A program made the translations under genes and the position numbers. Positions 8,680-19,100 of a stretch of 38,720 nt of DNA are shown piece by piece. Source of the DNA: JAHIYU01 sp964476155 (GTDB lineage Bacteria > Krumholzibacteriota > Krumholzibacteriia > LZORAL124-64-63); NCBI GenBank assembly GCA_964476155.1, contig CAYYYS010000025.1, forward strand, positions 1 to 38,720. The letters are read 5' to 3'. Numbering within the stretch: position 1 is the first letter of the stretch; the number at the start of each line of letters is the position of its first letter. The notes below the pieces were generated by a model. It was not told the origin of the DNA and did no database searches. It worked only from the letters and a program-made list of their open reading frames with translations.

Positions 8680-10674
8680 TTGCGCGCCCTGACGATCCTG
8701 TCGACGGTCTGTCTCCTCGCGTCATGCGCCGCCGCCGTTACGCCCGCCCCCGTGGATGTCGCGGACTGGGAGCGTCCCCGCGTCATCGCGCCCTTCCTGG
8801 TCGAAGACGACATGCGTCCCCGCGACGGCGACCGCGGCTTCGACGTCAGCCACTACGCCCTCGACCTGCGCATCGACCCCGAAGCCGCCACGATCGCCGG
8901 CTCGGTCATCATCCACCTGGATTTCCCCGGCGGTGTTGTTCCCGACACCCTGGTCTTTGACCTGGTGCCGACCCTAGCGGTCGACGCGATCGACGCGCAG
9001 GGCACACCTCTCGACTACTCGCGCAACAACGAGGAACTGCTCATTCTCGCACCCACCGGCCTCTCGAGTCCGACCGAGTTGCGCATCGACTATCACGGCG
9101 CGACCCTGCCCCACGGAAATTTCAACGCCGGCATGCTCTTCCGGGGCACGGGCGACTCGCCCGACAATCCCGGCGACCGGATCGTCTTCACCGTGAGCGA
9201 ACCCTGGTCGGCCCACAGCTGGTGGCCGTGCAAGGACCACCCCGCCGACAAGGCCACCGTGTCGATCGCCGTCACCGTCCCCGACACCATGCGCGTGGTC
9301 GCCAACGGCCTGCTGACCGGCGAAAGCGATGTCGAACCGGATTGGCGCCGCTTCGTGTGGGAAACGGCGTATCCCCTGTCGACCTACCTGGTCTGCGTGA
9401 ACGTGTCGCGCTATGTCGAGTGGTCGGAGGACTGTGCGGCCGCGGCGGGGCCTCTGCCCTTGACCTACCACGTCCATCCCGATCAGGAAACGGCGGCGCG
9501 CAGCGATTTCGAGCCGACCTGCGAGATGATCACCTTCATGGAATCCCTCTGCGGTCCCTATCCCTTCGCCTCCGAACGCTACGGACAGGTAGGCATCAAG
9601 TGGGGCGGCGCCATGGAGCACCAGACCTGCTCGAGCATAGGCAGCTTCGCCTTTACCGGCGACGGCCGTTTCGCCACTCTCCTGCTCCACGAACTGGCGC
9701 ACCAGTGGTTCGGGGACCTGATCACGCCCGCCGTCTGGGCCGACATCTGGCTCAACGAGGGCTTCGCCACCTACTGCGAGGCCCTGTGGCTGGAAGAAAC
9801 CCAGGGCCGCGAGGCCTACTTCCACAAGATGTGGCGCATCGGACCCGATCAGCATCCCGACCTGTTCACCGGCGACGGCGTCCTGACCGACCCAGACCCC
9901 ATCCTGCCCAACACCCTGATCTATCACAAGGGCGCCTGGGTCCTGCACATGCTGCGCGGTGCCATCGGCGATGCGGCCTTCTTCCGCTTCCTGCACGACT
10001 ACGTCGCCGATCCGGCCCGGGCCTACGGCCACGTCACCACCACGGACATGATCGCCGCGGCCTCGACCGCCGCGGGTACCGATGTCTCGTCCCTGCTGCA
10101 ACCCTGGCTCGAAACCACCGCGGCACCCCAATTGAGCTGGGCGATCGACGGCAATCCCCTGTCCGACGGCCGTACCCGCTACACCCTGTATCTTCACCAG
10201 GACCAGACGCTCATCTTCGACCTCGTCCTGCCGGTCAGACTGACCACCACCGCCGGAGTCTACGATAGGCGGGTTCGCCTCGACACGCGACGCGCGGATT
10301 TCCGCTGGGACCTGGCGGGCGACCTGTTGAGTGTAGAGTTGGACCCGGAAGGCTGGTTGCTGCTGACCGACGGCGAGTTGCCCCCCCCCGCCGTGGTCCT
10401 GTCGCCGCCCCGGCCCAACCCGGTCGGTGCCGACGGCACGACCCTCTCCTTCGGACTGACCCGCGACGGCCCCGTCCGCATCACGTTACACGACGCGCGC
10501 GGCCGGGAGCTGGGCACCTGGGACCTGGGTGATCTGACGGCCCGGGACGATCCCTATGCCTGGACCTGGCTCGGTGAGGACGGACTGGGACGCGCGGTGG
10601 CCACCGGCGTCTACTGGCTCGCGGTCCGAATCGATGGACGTCGCGCCAGCTGCAAAGTGCTGCTTACCCGATAA
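8680..10674 (+). CDS. M1-family zinc aminopeptidase-like lipoprotein with C-terminal FlgD-Ig/sorting-like domain
   Basis: A 664-residue gluzincin of the M1 family, expected to cleave N-terminal residues from peptides outside the cytoplasm. The zinc site is complete: HELAH at 337-341 and the second Glu at 360 (NEGFATYCE), with the exact M1 spacing. The exopeptidase motif is GAMEH at 310-314 instead of the usual GxMEN. The start is a TTG with GGAAGG nine bases upstream; this makes residues 1-16 a lipoprotein signal ending in LASC (Cys16). An in-frame ATG at 8632 would add 16 residues but overlaps the likely promoter. After about residue 575 comes PNP...TTLSFGL...VRITLHDARGREL...GVYWLAVRIDG, the pattern of FlgD-Ig or type IX-like sorting tails. 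Secretion or surface anchoring is inferred. Confidence 0.9.
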   Translation: MRALTILSTVCLLASCAAAVTPAPVDVADWERPRVIAPFLVEDDMRPRDGDRGFDVSHYALDLRIDPEAATIAGSVIIHLDFPGGVVPDTLVFDLVPTLAVDAIDAQGTPLDYSRNNEELLILAPTGLSSPTELRIDYHGATLPHGNFNAGMLFRGTGDSPDNPGDRIVFTVSEPWSAHSWWPCKDHPADKATVSIAVTVPDTMRVVANGLLTGESDVEPDWRRFVWETAYPLSTYLVCVNVSRYVEWSEDCAAAAGPLPLTYHVHPDQETAARSDFEPTCEMITFMESLCGPYPFASERYGQVGIKWGGAMEHQTCSSIGSFAFTGDGRFATLLLHELAHQWFGDLITPAVWADIWLNEGFATYCEALWLEETQGREAYFHKMWRIGPDQHPDLFTGDGVLTDPDPILPNTLIYHKGAWVLHMLRGAIGDAAFFRFLHDYVADPARAYGHVTTTDMIAAASTAAGTDVSSLLQPWLETTAAPQLSWAIDGNPLSDGRTRYTLYLHQDQTLIFDLVLPVRLTTTAGVYDRRVRLDTRRADFRWDLAGDLLSVELDPEGWLLLTDGELPPPAVVLSPPRPNPVGADGTTLSFGLTRDGPVRITLHDARGRELGTWDLGDLTARDDPYAWTWLGEDGLGRAVATGVYWLAVRIDGRRASCKVLLTR

Positions 10675-10815
10675 CCACGACCAACATGAGATAAGGGGCA
10701 AGATCACTCCCGCCACGGTTCCCAGACTTATTCTCTTACTTGAGTGCGGAATTCTTTTTATTACATATTTTTCATTTATGTGATAACCATACGCGGACCA
10801 AGCGGGAATCGCGCC

Positions 10816-13056
10816 TCACTCAAGGGGACTGATCTTGGCGAAACGGGCCAGGAAATGGCGGCGCTCACCATCGGGGAAATCGATGCTGAGCTTCAGGTTA
10901 TCGCCACTGCCCTCGACCCGGGCCACCTTGCCGGCTCCCAGTGTGGGATGGGTCACGAGCTGGCCCGGATAAAAACCCACCTCATCCTGAGAAGTATCCT
11001 GCTGCCAATCCACGGTTGATAAAGACGGCGGTGACGGCGTGCGGGAGCTCCGCGCGACCTTACGATCCGGAGCGCGCCAGCGGGGTGGGGAATCGCCGAA
11101 CAGTTCGGCCACGGACCCGGGGGCCACCGGCGACGTTCCCCGTCGCTCCACCAACGTGTCGGGAATCTCGCCCAGGAATCGCGACGGCAAGCAGAGGTCG
11201 CGCTGGCCGAAACGTCGGCGCATGCGCGCATGCAGCAGATGGACCCGTCGCCGCGACCGGGTCAGCGCCACGTAGAAGAGCCGCCGCTCCTCCTCCAGGG
11301 TGGCGGGGTCGTCCAGGTTCGAGGCGTGGGGCATGAGATTCTCCTCCACGCCCACGATAACAACCACGGGAAACTCGAGCCCCTTGGCGGCGTGGACGGT
11401 CATCAGGCGCACGACACCCTCGTCGTCCTCGATGGTGTCCGCGTCGGCCACCAGGGCGGTCTGCTCCAGGAACTGGGCCAGGGTGCCGCCGTCGCTGCCC
11501 TCGTGGAAGGCGTAGGCGCCGTTGATCAATTCGGCCACGTTCTCGTTGCGGGTCGAGGCCGACAGGGGATCGTCGCGCTCCAGATGATGCACGTAGTTGA
11601 TGTCCTCCACCACGCGTTCCACCAGTTCGGGCACGGTCATCTCTTCGAGGGCGGCGCGCCAGTTCGTCACCATCTCGAAGAACTCGCGGATGCGCCGGCA
11701 GGTGGGTCCGTTGATCTCCTGCTCGAGCAGACCGGTCTGCGCCGCCGCCTCTCCAAGGCTGTATCCTTCCCGCTCGGCCAGAGCGGTCAGGCGTGCGACC
11801 GACGTGTCGCCGATCCGTCGTTTGGGCACGTTGATCACGCGCTGGGCGGAGAGGATGTCGCGGGGATTGTTGGTCAGCTTCAGATAGGCCAGAACATCGC
11901 GGACTTCTCGCCGCTCATAGAAGGCCGTGGCGCCGACGATCTGATAGGGTATCGACGCGAGGCGCAGGGCGTCTTCCAGGGCGCGGCTTTGGGCATTGGT
12001 ACGATAGAGGACGGTGATGTCGCCCCGCCGCAAACCGCCCGCGCATTCTTCCCTGACGATATCCACGAGCTGCGCGGCCTCATCCTCCTCGTCCCCGATC
12101 TGCTCGGCGGTCAACAGCTCACCGGGCCCGTCCTCGGTCCACAGATTCTTGCCCTTGCGCTGCTTGTTGTTGGCGATGACGGCGTTGGCGGCGTCCAGGA
12201 TGTTCCCGGTGCTGCGGTAGTTCTGCTCGAGACGCACGAGTTTGGTGCCGGGAAAGTAGGTGTCGAAGTCGAGCATGTTTTCGACGCACGCGCCGCGCCA
12301 CGAATAGATGGACTGGTCGTCGTCTCCCACGGCGAACAGGTTGCCGTACATCGACGACAGGGCCTTGACCAGGATCAGCTGCAGCGGGTTGGTGTCCTGG
12401 AACTCGTCCACCAGCACGTGACGAAAGCGGGCGGCGTATTTGTCCCGCACGGATTCGTGCTGCTCCAGCAGATGGACGGTCTTGAGGATGAGATCGTCGA
12501 AGTCGCAGGCGTTGCACTCGCGCAAGCCCTTCTCGTAGGCGGCGTAGACCGTGGCGATCTTTTCGGCGCGGAAATCATCGGCCTCGCGTGCGGCCTGGTC
12601 GGGTGACACGTCCTCGCTCTTCCACTTGCTGACCGCCGAGCGCAGCAACCCCGGCGTGTACTGCTTGACGTCCACACCCAGGTCACCGGCGACTTTGCGG
12701 ATCAGCCGCGTGCTGTCGTCGGTGTCATAGATGGCGAAGGATGGGTCCAGACCCACCGCGGCGCCGTCGCTGCGCAGCATGCGCACACCGGTCGCGTGGA
12801 AGGTGCCCACCCAGCGCGGCGCCTTCCCCTCACCCACCAGATCGTCCACCCGTTCACGCATCTCGCGCGCGGCCTTGTTGGTGAAGGTGAAGGCGAGGAC
12901 TTCCCAGGGATCACAGCGCCCCTGATCCAGGAGCCAGGCGATACGGGTCGTAAGAACCCGGGTCTTGCCGCTGCCGGCGCCGGCGACCACCAGGACGGGG
13001 CCGTCGTCTGACGTAACCGCGTCGAGTTGGCAATCATTGAGAGTGGTCAGGTCCAT
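10816..13056 (-). CDS. pcrA: PcrA/UvrD/Rep-type superfamily 1A DNA helicase
   Basis: A 746-residue 3'-to-5' DNA helicase. Members unwind damaged or stalled DNA in nucleotide-excision and mismatch repair and strip RecA from DNA. Motifs in order are Walker A AGAGSGKT (25-32), Walker B VDEFQD, motif III GDDDQSIYSWRGA, motif IV QNYRST, motif V VRLMTVHAAKGLEFPVV and motif VI VALTRSRRRVHLLHA. The C-terminus (LGAGKVARVEG...) resembles the Tudor-like RNA-polymerase-binding tail of PcrA/UvrD. The frame is open to 13545, but the family begins at the ATG at 13056, with AGGA about ten bases upstream. It follows the barrel protein after 26 bases, so it is probably the last gene of the envelope operon, an unusual companion. 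The exact paralogue (PcrA, UvrD or Rep) is not settled. Confidence 0.93.
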   Translation of the reverse strand: MDLTTLNDCQLDAVTSDDGPVLVVAGAGSGKTRVLTTRIAWLLDQGRCDPWEVLAFTFTNKAAREMRERVDDLVGEGKAPRWVGTFHATGVRMLRSDGAAVGLDPSFAIYDTDDSTRLIRKVAGDLGVDVKQYTPGLLRSAVSKWKSEDVSPDQAAREADDFRAEKIATVYAAYEKGLRECNACDFDDLILKTVHLLEQHESVRDKYAARFRHVLVDEFQDTNPLQLILVKALSSMYGNLFAVGDDDQSIYSWRGACVENMLDFDTYFPGTKLVRLEQNYRSTGNILDAANAVIANNKQRKGKNLWTEDGPGELLTAEQIGDEEDEAAQLVDIVREECAGGLRRGDITVLYRTNAQSRALEDALRLASIPYQIVGATAFYERREVRDVLAYLKLTNNPRDILSAQRVINVPKRRIGDTSVARLTALAEREGYSLGEAAAQTGLLEQEINGPTCRRIREFFEMVTNWRAALEEMTVPELVERVVEDINYVHHLERDDPLSASTRNENVAELINGAYAFHEGSDGGTLAQFLEQTALVADADTIEDDEGVVRLMTVHAAKGLEFPVVVIVGVEENLMPHASNLDDPATLEEERRLFYVALTRSRRRVHLLHARMRRRFGQRDLCLPSRFLGEIPDTLVERRGTSPVAPGSVAELFGDSPPRWRAPDRKVARSSRTPSPPSLSTVDWQQDTSQDEVGFYPGQLVTHPTLGAGKVARVEGSGDNLKLSIDFPDGERRHFLARFAKISPLE

Positions 13057-13082
13057 GGAGTGTTTGTCCTGGCGTGGTGTGA

Positions 13083-16000
13083 CTAGAATTCCGGGCCAAT
13101 GCTGAAATGGAACTCGGTTCGTCCCGCGCCGCGCAGATCCGTGCGGCGGCCCCAGTCGAACTTGAGGGGGATGAAGCCGAGGGCGGTTCTTATACCAATT
13201 CCGTAGGCTCCGCGCAAGTCTTCCAATCCCCAGCGGCCGGATGAGTCGTATCCGCAGGGTTGGAACGTGTCGGTCCAGGCCGCGCCGGCATCGAAAAACA
13301 GCGTGGCGCCGATGGGGCCGAATCCCCACCGCACCGGCCAGCCGAAGATCAGGGCATCCAACAGGGGCAATCGGTATTCTAGGTTCATCAGGACGAACTT
13401 GGGTCCTGCCAGATGGGTGGTTGTCTGGTAGTCGTAGAAATCGTAACCGCGCAGGGTGAAGGGCCCGCCGAGAACGAAGGCGCGCGAATCGGCGCCGAAG
13501 CTGCCGGCCGCCAGCAGACGCACGGCGATGCTGTTGCGACGCCACGGCAGCCAGTAATGCCGATAGTCGAACACGGCGGTCTGGCGCGACAGCGTCTTAC
13601 CCCCGACCGGAACCGTGGGTGTGAACTGCATCAGCAGGCGGCTGCCGGTGATCGGGCCGTAGTAACCGTAATAGGCGCTGTCGTGCGTGTAGGTCAGCAT
13701 GGGTTGCAGGAGTTGATAGGTGACCTGGGCCGACTCGGACAGATAGAGGCCACTCGGGTCGACGCTGTAGTTGGTCTGCTCGGAAGCCATGGCTTGCAGG
13801 CTGAAACTCAGGCGCTCGAAGGTGCTGAAGGGATAGGCGGCCGTGGCGAAAAAACCGTAGTTGCGCTCACTGAAGAATGTGTCCCGGGGCAACACCTCGC
13901 CCACGCTGGTCAACACCGAGTTGTAGTAGCTTTTGTAGTGGAAGAGACCGACTCCCACGTCGATCCGGCGCTTCAGGTAGGCGTACGAGGCGGCGAGATC
14001 GCTGTCCCCCAGCGATCCGTAGACGTTCACCAGGAACGTCATGCGGTGGTCGCCCAGCAGATCGCTCAGGTGGATCATGTTGGCCATGGCCAGACCGGCC
14101 TGCGGCGAGAAGGAGACGACCCCGCCCTGCATGGTCCCGCTCATGTCCACCGAGAAACGCGGATGATAGTCGTGTATCTCGCCCACTTTGTCCGGGTCGG
14201 CGATGGGCCGTGGGGGCGCGTCTCGCGTGGAGAGGACCGGCGGTGACAGGGCGACGGGACCGGGAGCCTCGCCGGCCGGGTCCCGCTCGCGCCAGGTTGC
14301 GAATTCGTCGGCGCAGTAGACGTCCCAGCCGCCACGATGGAAACCGCCGAAGACCAGGCGATCGGCCGCGGGCGCATAGCTGGGCTGAGAGACGGCACCG
14401 GCCACATTGGTCAGGATGCGTACCGAATCCACGACGGCGGCGCCGGGGGCGAGCTGCAGCAGCGCCAGGTTGTCGACCCCGTTGCCGTCGGCAACCACAC
14501 AGAGATCACGGTCCCCGATCCAGACCGGGTCGCGCCAGGCGCCGGCCGCGGGAGCCAGGGCGTGGCGCGTCCCGGTGAAGGGATTCAGCAGGACCAGGTC
14601 GGCTGGCTGCTCGTGGCCGGCCGCCACGGCACCGTCGCCGTCGTTGTAGCGGGCCCAGAGCAGGCGACGCGCACCGTCCTCGTCCACTTCGAATTCGTAG
14701 ATCACTTCGGCGCGCGGGTTGTGCGCAAAGGCCAGGGTCGAGCCGTCGGGCGACCAGGCGGGCGAGGCCTCGTCACCCACGTCGTCGGTGATGCGCATGA
14801 TCCGGACACCACCGTCCAACCCGCGCGATGACAAGAATCGCGCGGGTCCGCCGTCCCCACCAACGAAATCCAGCAGATACAGATCGGTGCGGCCGGCCAC
14901 CGTCCCCACCAGGGCGAGCCAGCGTCCGTCGGGGGACCAGGTGGGCGAGGTGGCCCCGTCGAGGCCCAGACTCAGCGAGCGGGTCACGTCTCCCGAAGCC
15001 ACATCGATGGTATGCAGCGTCTCGGTGTTGCCGCTGCGGGCGATGAAAGCCACCTCGCGGCCGGTGGGATCGAAGGCGATGTCGCTCTGGAAAGGCCGTA
15101 GATTCTCGAATCGATTCGCGCGGTATCCCTGGGCCAGGCGCCGGAGCACCTTGCCGTCCAGGGCCGACATGAGATAGAGGCTGACCAGCCCGTCGCGATC
15201 GGAAAAGTAGGCCACGTGCCGACCGTCGGGCGAGATGGCGGGCCGATGGTTGAAACCGATCTTCTCTTCAACGTGATCGGTCAGGCGACGCGCGGCCTCA
15301 TCGGGCGGTTCGAGATGGCCGAAGGACGGCCAATAGCGCCGGCGCATATCCAGTTGGAAGTCACGATTCAGATCCTCCCGGTCGAGGCCGAGGGTATGGC
15401 TGACCGCGCGATCCATGCTGCGCAGGCGTGCCAGGGCTCGCCACATCTCCACCAGCTTCTCTTCGCCGTAGGTCTCGGAGATCATGCGGGCGGCGGCCTG
15501 CCCCTGCTTGTAGACCATGAACCCGCCCACCTGCGACAGCGGCCAGAGGTAGTCGTTGGTGGTCGCATCGCGCACGTACATGTCGGCCTGGGCGTCCCAG
15601 CCGCTGCTGTACCATTCGGCGATGCCTTCGGCGAACCACAGGGGGATGCGGAAAAAAGGTGAGCGGGAGATCTGGTTCCGCGAACTGCCGAAGACCATGT
15701 CGAACATGAAGACGTGTACCATTTCGTGCCGGATCACGTGAACGAAGTCCGCATGGGAACCGGCATAGGGCAGCACCATGCGGTTACGCATCGGTTCGGT
15801 GAAGCCGCCGGTCCCCTCCCCCAGCAGTTCGTCCGAGATATTGGTCTGGGCGAACGCCGAATGGGAGGCGTAGAGGATGAAGGGGACGCGCTTCTCCAGG
15901 TCGTGATCCAGGCGGTCGGCGTACTCCCGGTAGGTCCGTTCCGCGATGATGCTCGCGCGGACCGCGAGGTCGGTAGCCTCGGTGACATGGGTTATCTCGA

Positions 16001-16148
16001 AGTGGGGCGTGACCAGGACTTGCCAGGTCACGTCGTCGGTCTGGACCTTGTTGCGGCCGAAGTAGTAGGCGTCGGCCCGGGACGGCGCGAGGCCCACGCC
16101 CGCAACGAGCGTCATCAGGGTCGCCAGCAGGATCCGTCGCAGGGTCAT
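13083..16148 (-). CDS. Peptidase-MA-like / PD40 propeller / Omp85-type barrel fusion protein
   Basis: A 1021-residue outer-membrane candidate with three parts. Residues 1-27 are a Sec signal peptide ending in ADA. Next is a peptidase-MA-like domain with a HEXXH zinc motif (HEMVH, 141-145) and a downstream Glu in WFAEGIAEW (about 174-178). The middle, about 285-600, holds at least four TolB/PD40 propeller blades with repeated SPDG/SPTW motifs. The last roughly 300 residues form an Omp85/BamA-like barrel with FVLGGPFTLRGYDFY, matching the family's (V/L)RG(F/Y) motif, and end in phenylalanine, as barrels recognised by BamA do. GGGAGA precedes the ATG at 16148. It lies 13 bases after tamB, implying a role in envelope assembly or turnover. 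Substrate and true proteolytic activity are unknown. Confidence 0.85.
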   Translation of the reverse strand: MTLRRILLATLMTLVAGVGLAPSRADAYYFGRNKVQTDDVTWQVLVTPHFEITHVTEATDLAVRASIIAERTYREYADRLDHDLEKRVPFILYASHSAFAQTNISDELLGEGTGGFTEPMRNRMVLPYAGSHADFVHVIRHEMVHVFMFDMVFGSSRNQISRSPFFRIPLWFAEGIAEWYSSGWDAQADMYVRDATTNDYLWPLSQVGGFMVYKQGQAAARMISETYGEEKLVEMWRALARLRSMDRAVSHTLGLDREDLNRDFQLDMRRRYWPSFGHLEPPDEAARRLTDHVEEKIGFNHRPAISPDGRHVAYFSDRDGLVSLYLMSALDGKVLRRLAQGYRANRFENLRPFQSDIAFDPTGREVAFIARSGNTETLHTIDVASGDVTRSLSLGLDGATSPTWSPDGRWLALVGTVAGRTDLYLLDFVGGDGGPARFLSSRGLDGGVRIMRITDDVGDEASPAWSPDGSTLAFAHNPRAEVIYEFEVDEDGARRLLWARYNDGDGAVAAGHEQPADLVLLNPFTGTRHALAPAAGAWRDPVWIGDRDLCVVADGNGVDNLALLQLAPGAAVVDSVRILTNVAGAVSQPSYAPAADRLVFGGFHRGGWDVYCADEFATWRERDPAGEAPGPVALSPPVLSTRDAPPRPIADPDKVGEIHDYHPRFSVDMSGTMQGGVVSFSPQAGLAMANMIHLSDLLGDHRMTFLVNVYGSLGDSDLAASYAYLKRRIDVGVGLFHYKSYYNSVLTSVGEVLPRDTFFSERNYGFFATAAYPFSTFERLSFSLQAMASEQTNYSVDPSGLYLSESAQVTYQLLQPMLTYTHDSAYYGYYGPITGSRLLMQFTPTVPVGGKTLSRQTAVFDYRHYWLPWRRNSIAVRLLAAGSFGADSRAFVLGGPFTLRGYDFYDYQTTTHLAGPKFVLMNLEYRLPLLDALIFGWPVRWGFGPIGATLFFDAGAAWTDTFQPCGYDSSGRWGLEDLRGAYGIGIRTALGFIPLKFDWGRRTDLRGAGRTEFHFSIGPEF

Positions 16149-16161
16149 CGAATGCTCTCCC

Positions 16162-19100
16162 TCAATACTCGAAGCGGTACTTCAGGTCGACGCTGTAGGT
16201 CGTGTTGCCGAGTGCCTCGTCGAGCCGGCGACTGATCTCCGACTGCAACAGCAGATGGTTGCTGATCTGGTATTCCACCAGCACCTCGCGGTCCTGGTCG
16301 GTGACCGCCTGGGCGAACTTCACGTACAGGTCGCGGCCGATGTACTTGCCGACACCGATGAGCATCTGGGTGGTGCCGTCCTCGCGCACCCGGCCGCTCT
16401 CGATATCGAAGGTGTCCAACTGATCGAGTTCGGCCGCCACCTCGCGCTCCAGCAGGTTGAAACCCGCCGCCATGGTGCCCTGACGAATGGCGGAATCGGT
16501 CTGGGCGTCGGTGGCATGGGGCGACAGGCCCAACAGCATGCGCTCGATGTTCGAGCGCGCGTAACCGCTCTCCGACCGGAATGCCACGACCGGCGCCATG
16601 GCCGAGCCGGTCACGTCGACATAGATCTTCTCCAGACGTCGCGTCTCGCCACTGGGCGCCGGCAGGCGCACACTGGTTTCCGCGGTCATGTCGATCGAGG
16701 GGATCACACCCACTTCCTGGCTGAAATCAAGGGAACCTCGGGTGACCTTGAAATCGTTGTTGAACACGGGCAGATGGCCACGGTTGATATCCATCGTCCC
16801 GCGCAGGTATATGCCGTCCAGGTCACGCACCAGCCTCACGTTTCCGCCCAGATCCAGTTCCATGGTGCTGTTGACGACGCGTCCACTGCTACGCGGCGCC
16901 TGTATATTCAAATCGGCCAGCCAATCGGGCGCCACGGTCCCCACGCGGGGGTCACTCAGGGATGGCTGCTCCGAGAAGTCGCCGACGTAGCGGGCCTCGA
17001 TTAGCTCCAACTCACCAGAAAACCGGGGCACAATCAAACTGTCGGGGCCAACCTTCACGCTGGCAAACGTCAGGTCGTCGCTGCGCACCAGCGCGCGCAG
17101 CTCGGGGATCGACGCCACCAGGAAACGATCGGCGGCCAACTGGAAATCGAAGCGCTCGAGTTCGAGCCCCTTGAACGTCAGCGTCCCGTCGCCGGTCAAC
17201 GTGCCGCGGGCGCCTTCGCGACCCTGGATATCGGAAATGGTCAGTATGTCACCCTGCCAACTCCCGGTGCAGGAGACATCCCGGTAAACCTCGCTCAGGC
17301 CCCGGATCACGCACGAGCCCTCGGCGACCTCGACGCTGCCTGAATAATACGGATGTTCCGCCGGACCCGAAACGATCAGGTCGAGACCACCGCGTCCACC
17401 GGATTCCACGAACGCATTGCACAGACTCGTCAAGGCCGTGAGATCAGTCTCCGGCGGGATAGTGATCTGCATGTAGAAGGGACCGTCCAGGGGCGAGACC
17501 GGTTCGGTGTGGAAATCCAATTCCAGGGGGATCTCGAGGCGTCCGGTGAGCGCCAGATCCTCCTTGCGACCCTGCAGGGCGCCCAGGGTCAGCTGCCCGT
17601 CGTCGTAACTGACTGATCCGGTGAGCTCATCGAGATGGAGCCAGTGCACATGGAAGGGCGTGCTGACCAGGTGGCCCTCGAGCTCGGGCGCATAGGTGGT
17701 GCCGGCTACGTCCACACTGCCGTCGAAGGTACCGGCGATACGATCCAGCGACGGGATGGCGAACTGATCGAGGAACGCCCAGTCGCCGCCGATGATGTCG
17801 AGGTGCAGGTTAAGGGACGCGCCGGGCCAGAACTCCTCGGGATCCACGCCCCGATGTGTCAGGACACCGCTCCCTTTCACGCGACCGTGGTTGCTGTGAA
17901 GATCGAGACGACGAATGTCCAGGCTGTCGTCGTAGAAAATGGCCGCCACGGTGAGACTGTCGATGGTGGCCAGCGGCAGGCTGCACGCCTCGAGCCGGGC
18001 CTCGAGTCCCAGCAGGGGCTCATAGGGTGTACCGCCCAGGGACAGGACCGCCGTCAAATCGCCGTTGAGCCGCCCTTCCCCGGCCATGAGCGAATTGACC
18101 AGGTCCAGATCGAAACGATCCAGAACAACTTCGCCATCCAAATGGTCGCCGGACTCGTCCCACACGCCGAAAGCGTGCAGGGCCCCGTACTCGGATACCA
18201 GCGCCGTCGGATCAAGACTGAAGAACCCGTCCCCCGTCTTGAAACGGGCCGGCTCCTCGAGCCGCCAGCTGTTGCCATCGAGGACGAATTCGAGTTGCGG
18301 CAGGTAGAAGTCGACAGCCGCCGGTCCGAAGTCTGCCTGGGTGCGGAATACCAGCGTGGTGTCGCCGTTCTGTGCGTTGAAATGGTGCAGGATGGCCGCC
18401 TTGGACGTCACTACGCCACCGGTGGTGAAGGTGCCCAGGCGCACGCCAGCGCAAATCAGCGAGTTCCCCGCGATCTCGGCCGAAACCTCGGGCAAGCCCA
18501 GGATATTCTCGACCGTGATATCGGCCCGGCAGCCGTCCATGCGGACCGGCCCCAGCTCCACCGAAGCGATGGCAACCACGCCTTCGAAGTCGTAGACCGG
18601 ATCCTGGCCCGTCAACGTACCCGAGGCCTGCAGGGCACCCGCCAGCGGTGGGGACGGCCATTCGCCGGGCAGTGTGGAGAGGTCGCGGGCTTCGATCTCC
18701 AACCGCCCCAGGAAGGCGCCGCTCGTATCGGCGTAACCGGTGAGATGGGCCGTCTGGTCCGCGTGGCTCAGCTCCAGGGAATGGAAGGTCACACCGGCGT
18801 CGTCGGCCTCGATCGAAACGCTGACCGAGTCGAAGGGAACCGCGGCGATGTAACCGTCCCGCAACCAGCCGCTAACACGCGTCTCATTGGTGCTGTCGCG
18901 CCGCCACAGGCTGAGCCAACCCCAGCCGTCCGACTCGGGCAGTCCGATGTCGGGGACGAGATCCTTGGCCAGATCGACGTCGGCCACGTCGCCGGTCAAG
19001 CGGAATACGACATCGCCGGGATCGCCCACGTCGAAGTGACCGCGGCCCGAGAACCAGGCGCCGTTGATACGGCCTTCGAGATGGTGCCAGGTCAGGATAT

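Noticed and set aside
10675..10815. Terminator between the convergent M1 peptidase and helicase genes
   Set aside because: The 141-base gap is AT-rich around 10735-10790 and has weak pairs (CTTGAGTG/CACTCAAG far apart, ACATA/TATGT), but no stem with a T-run strong enough to call.
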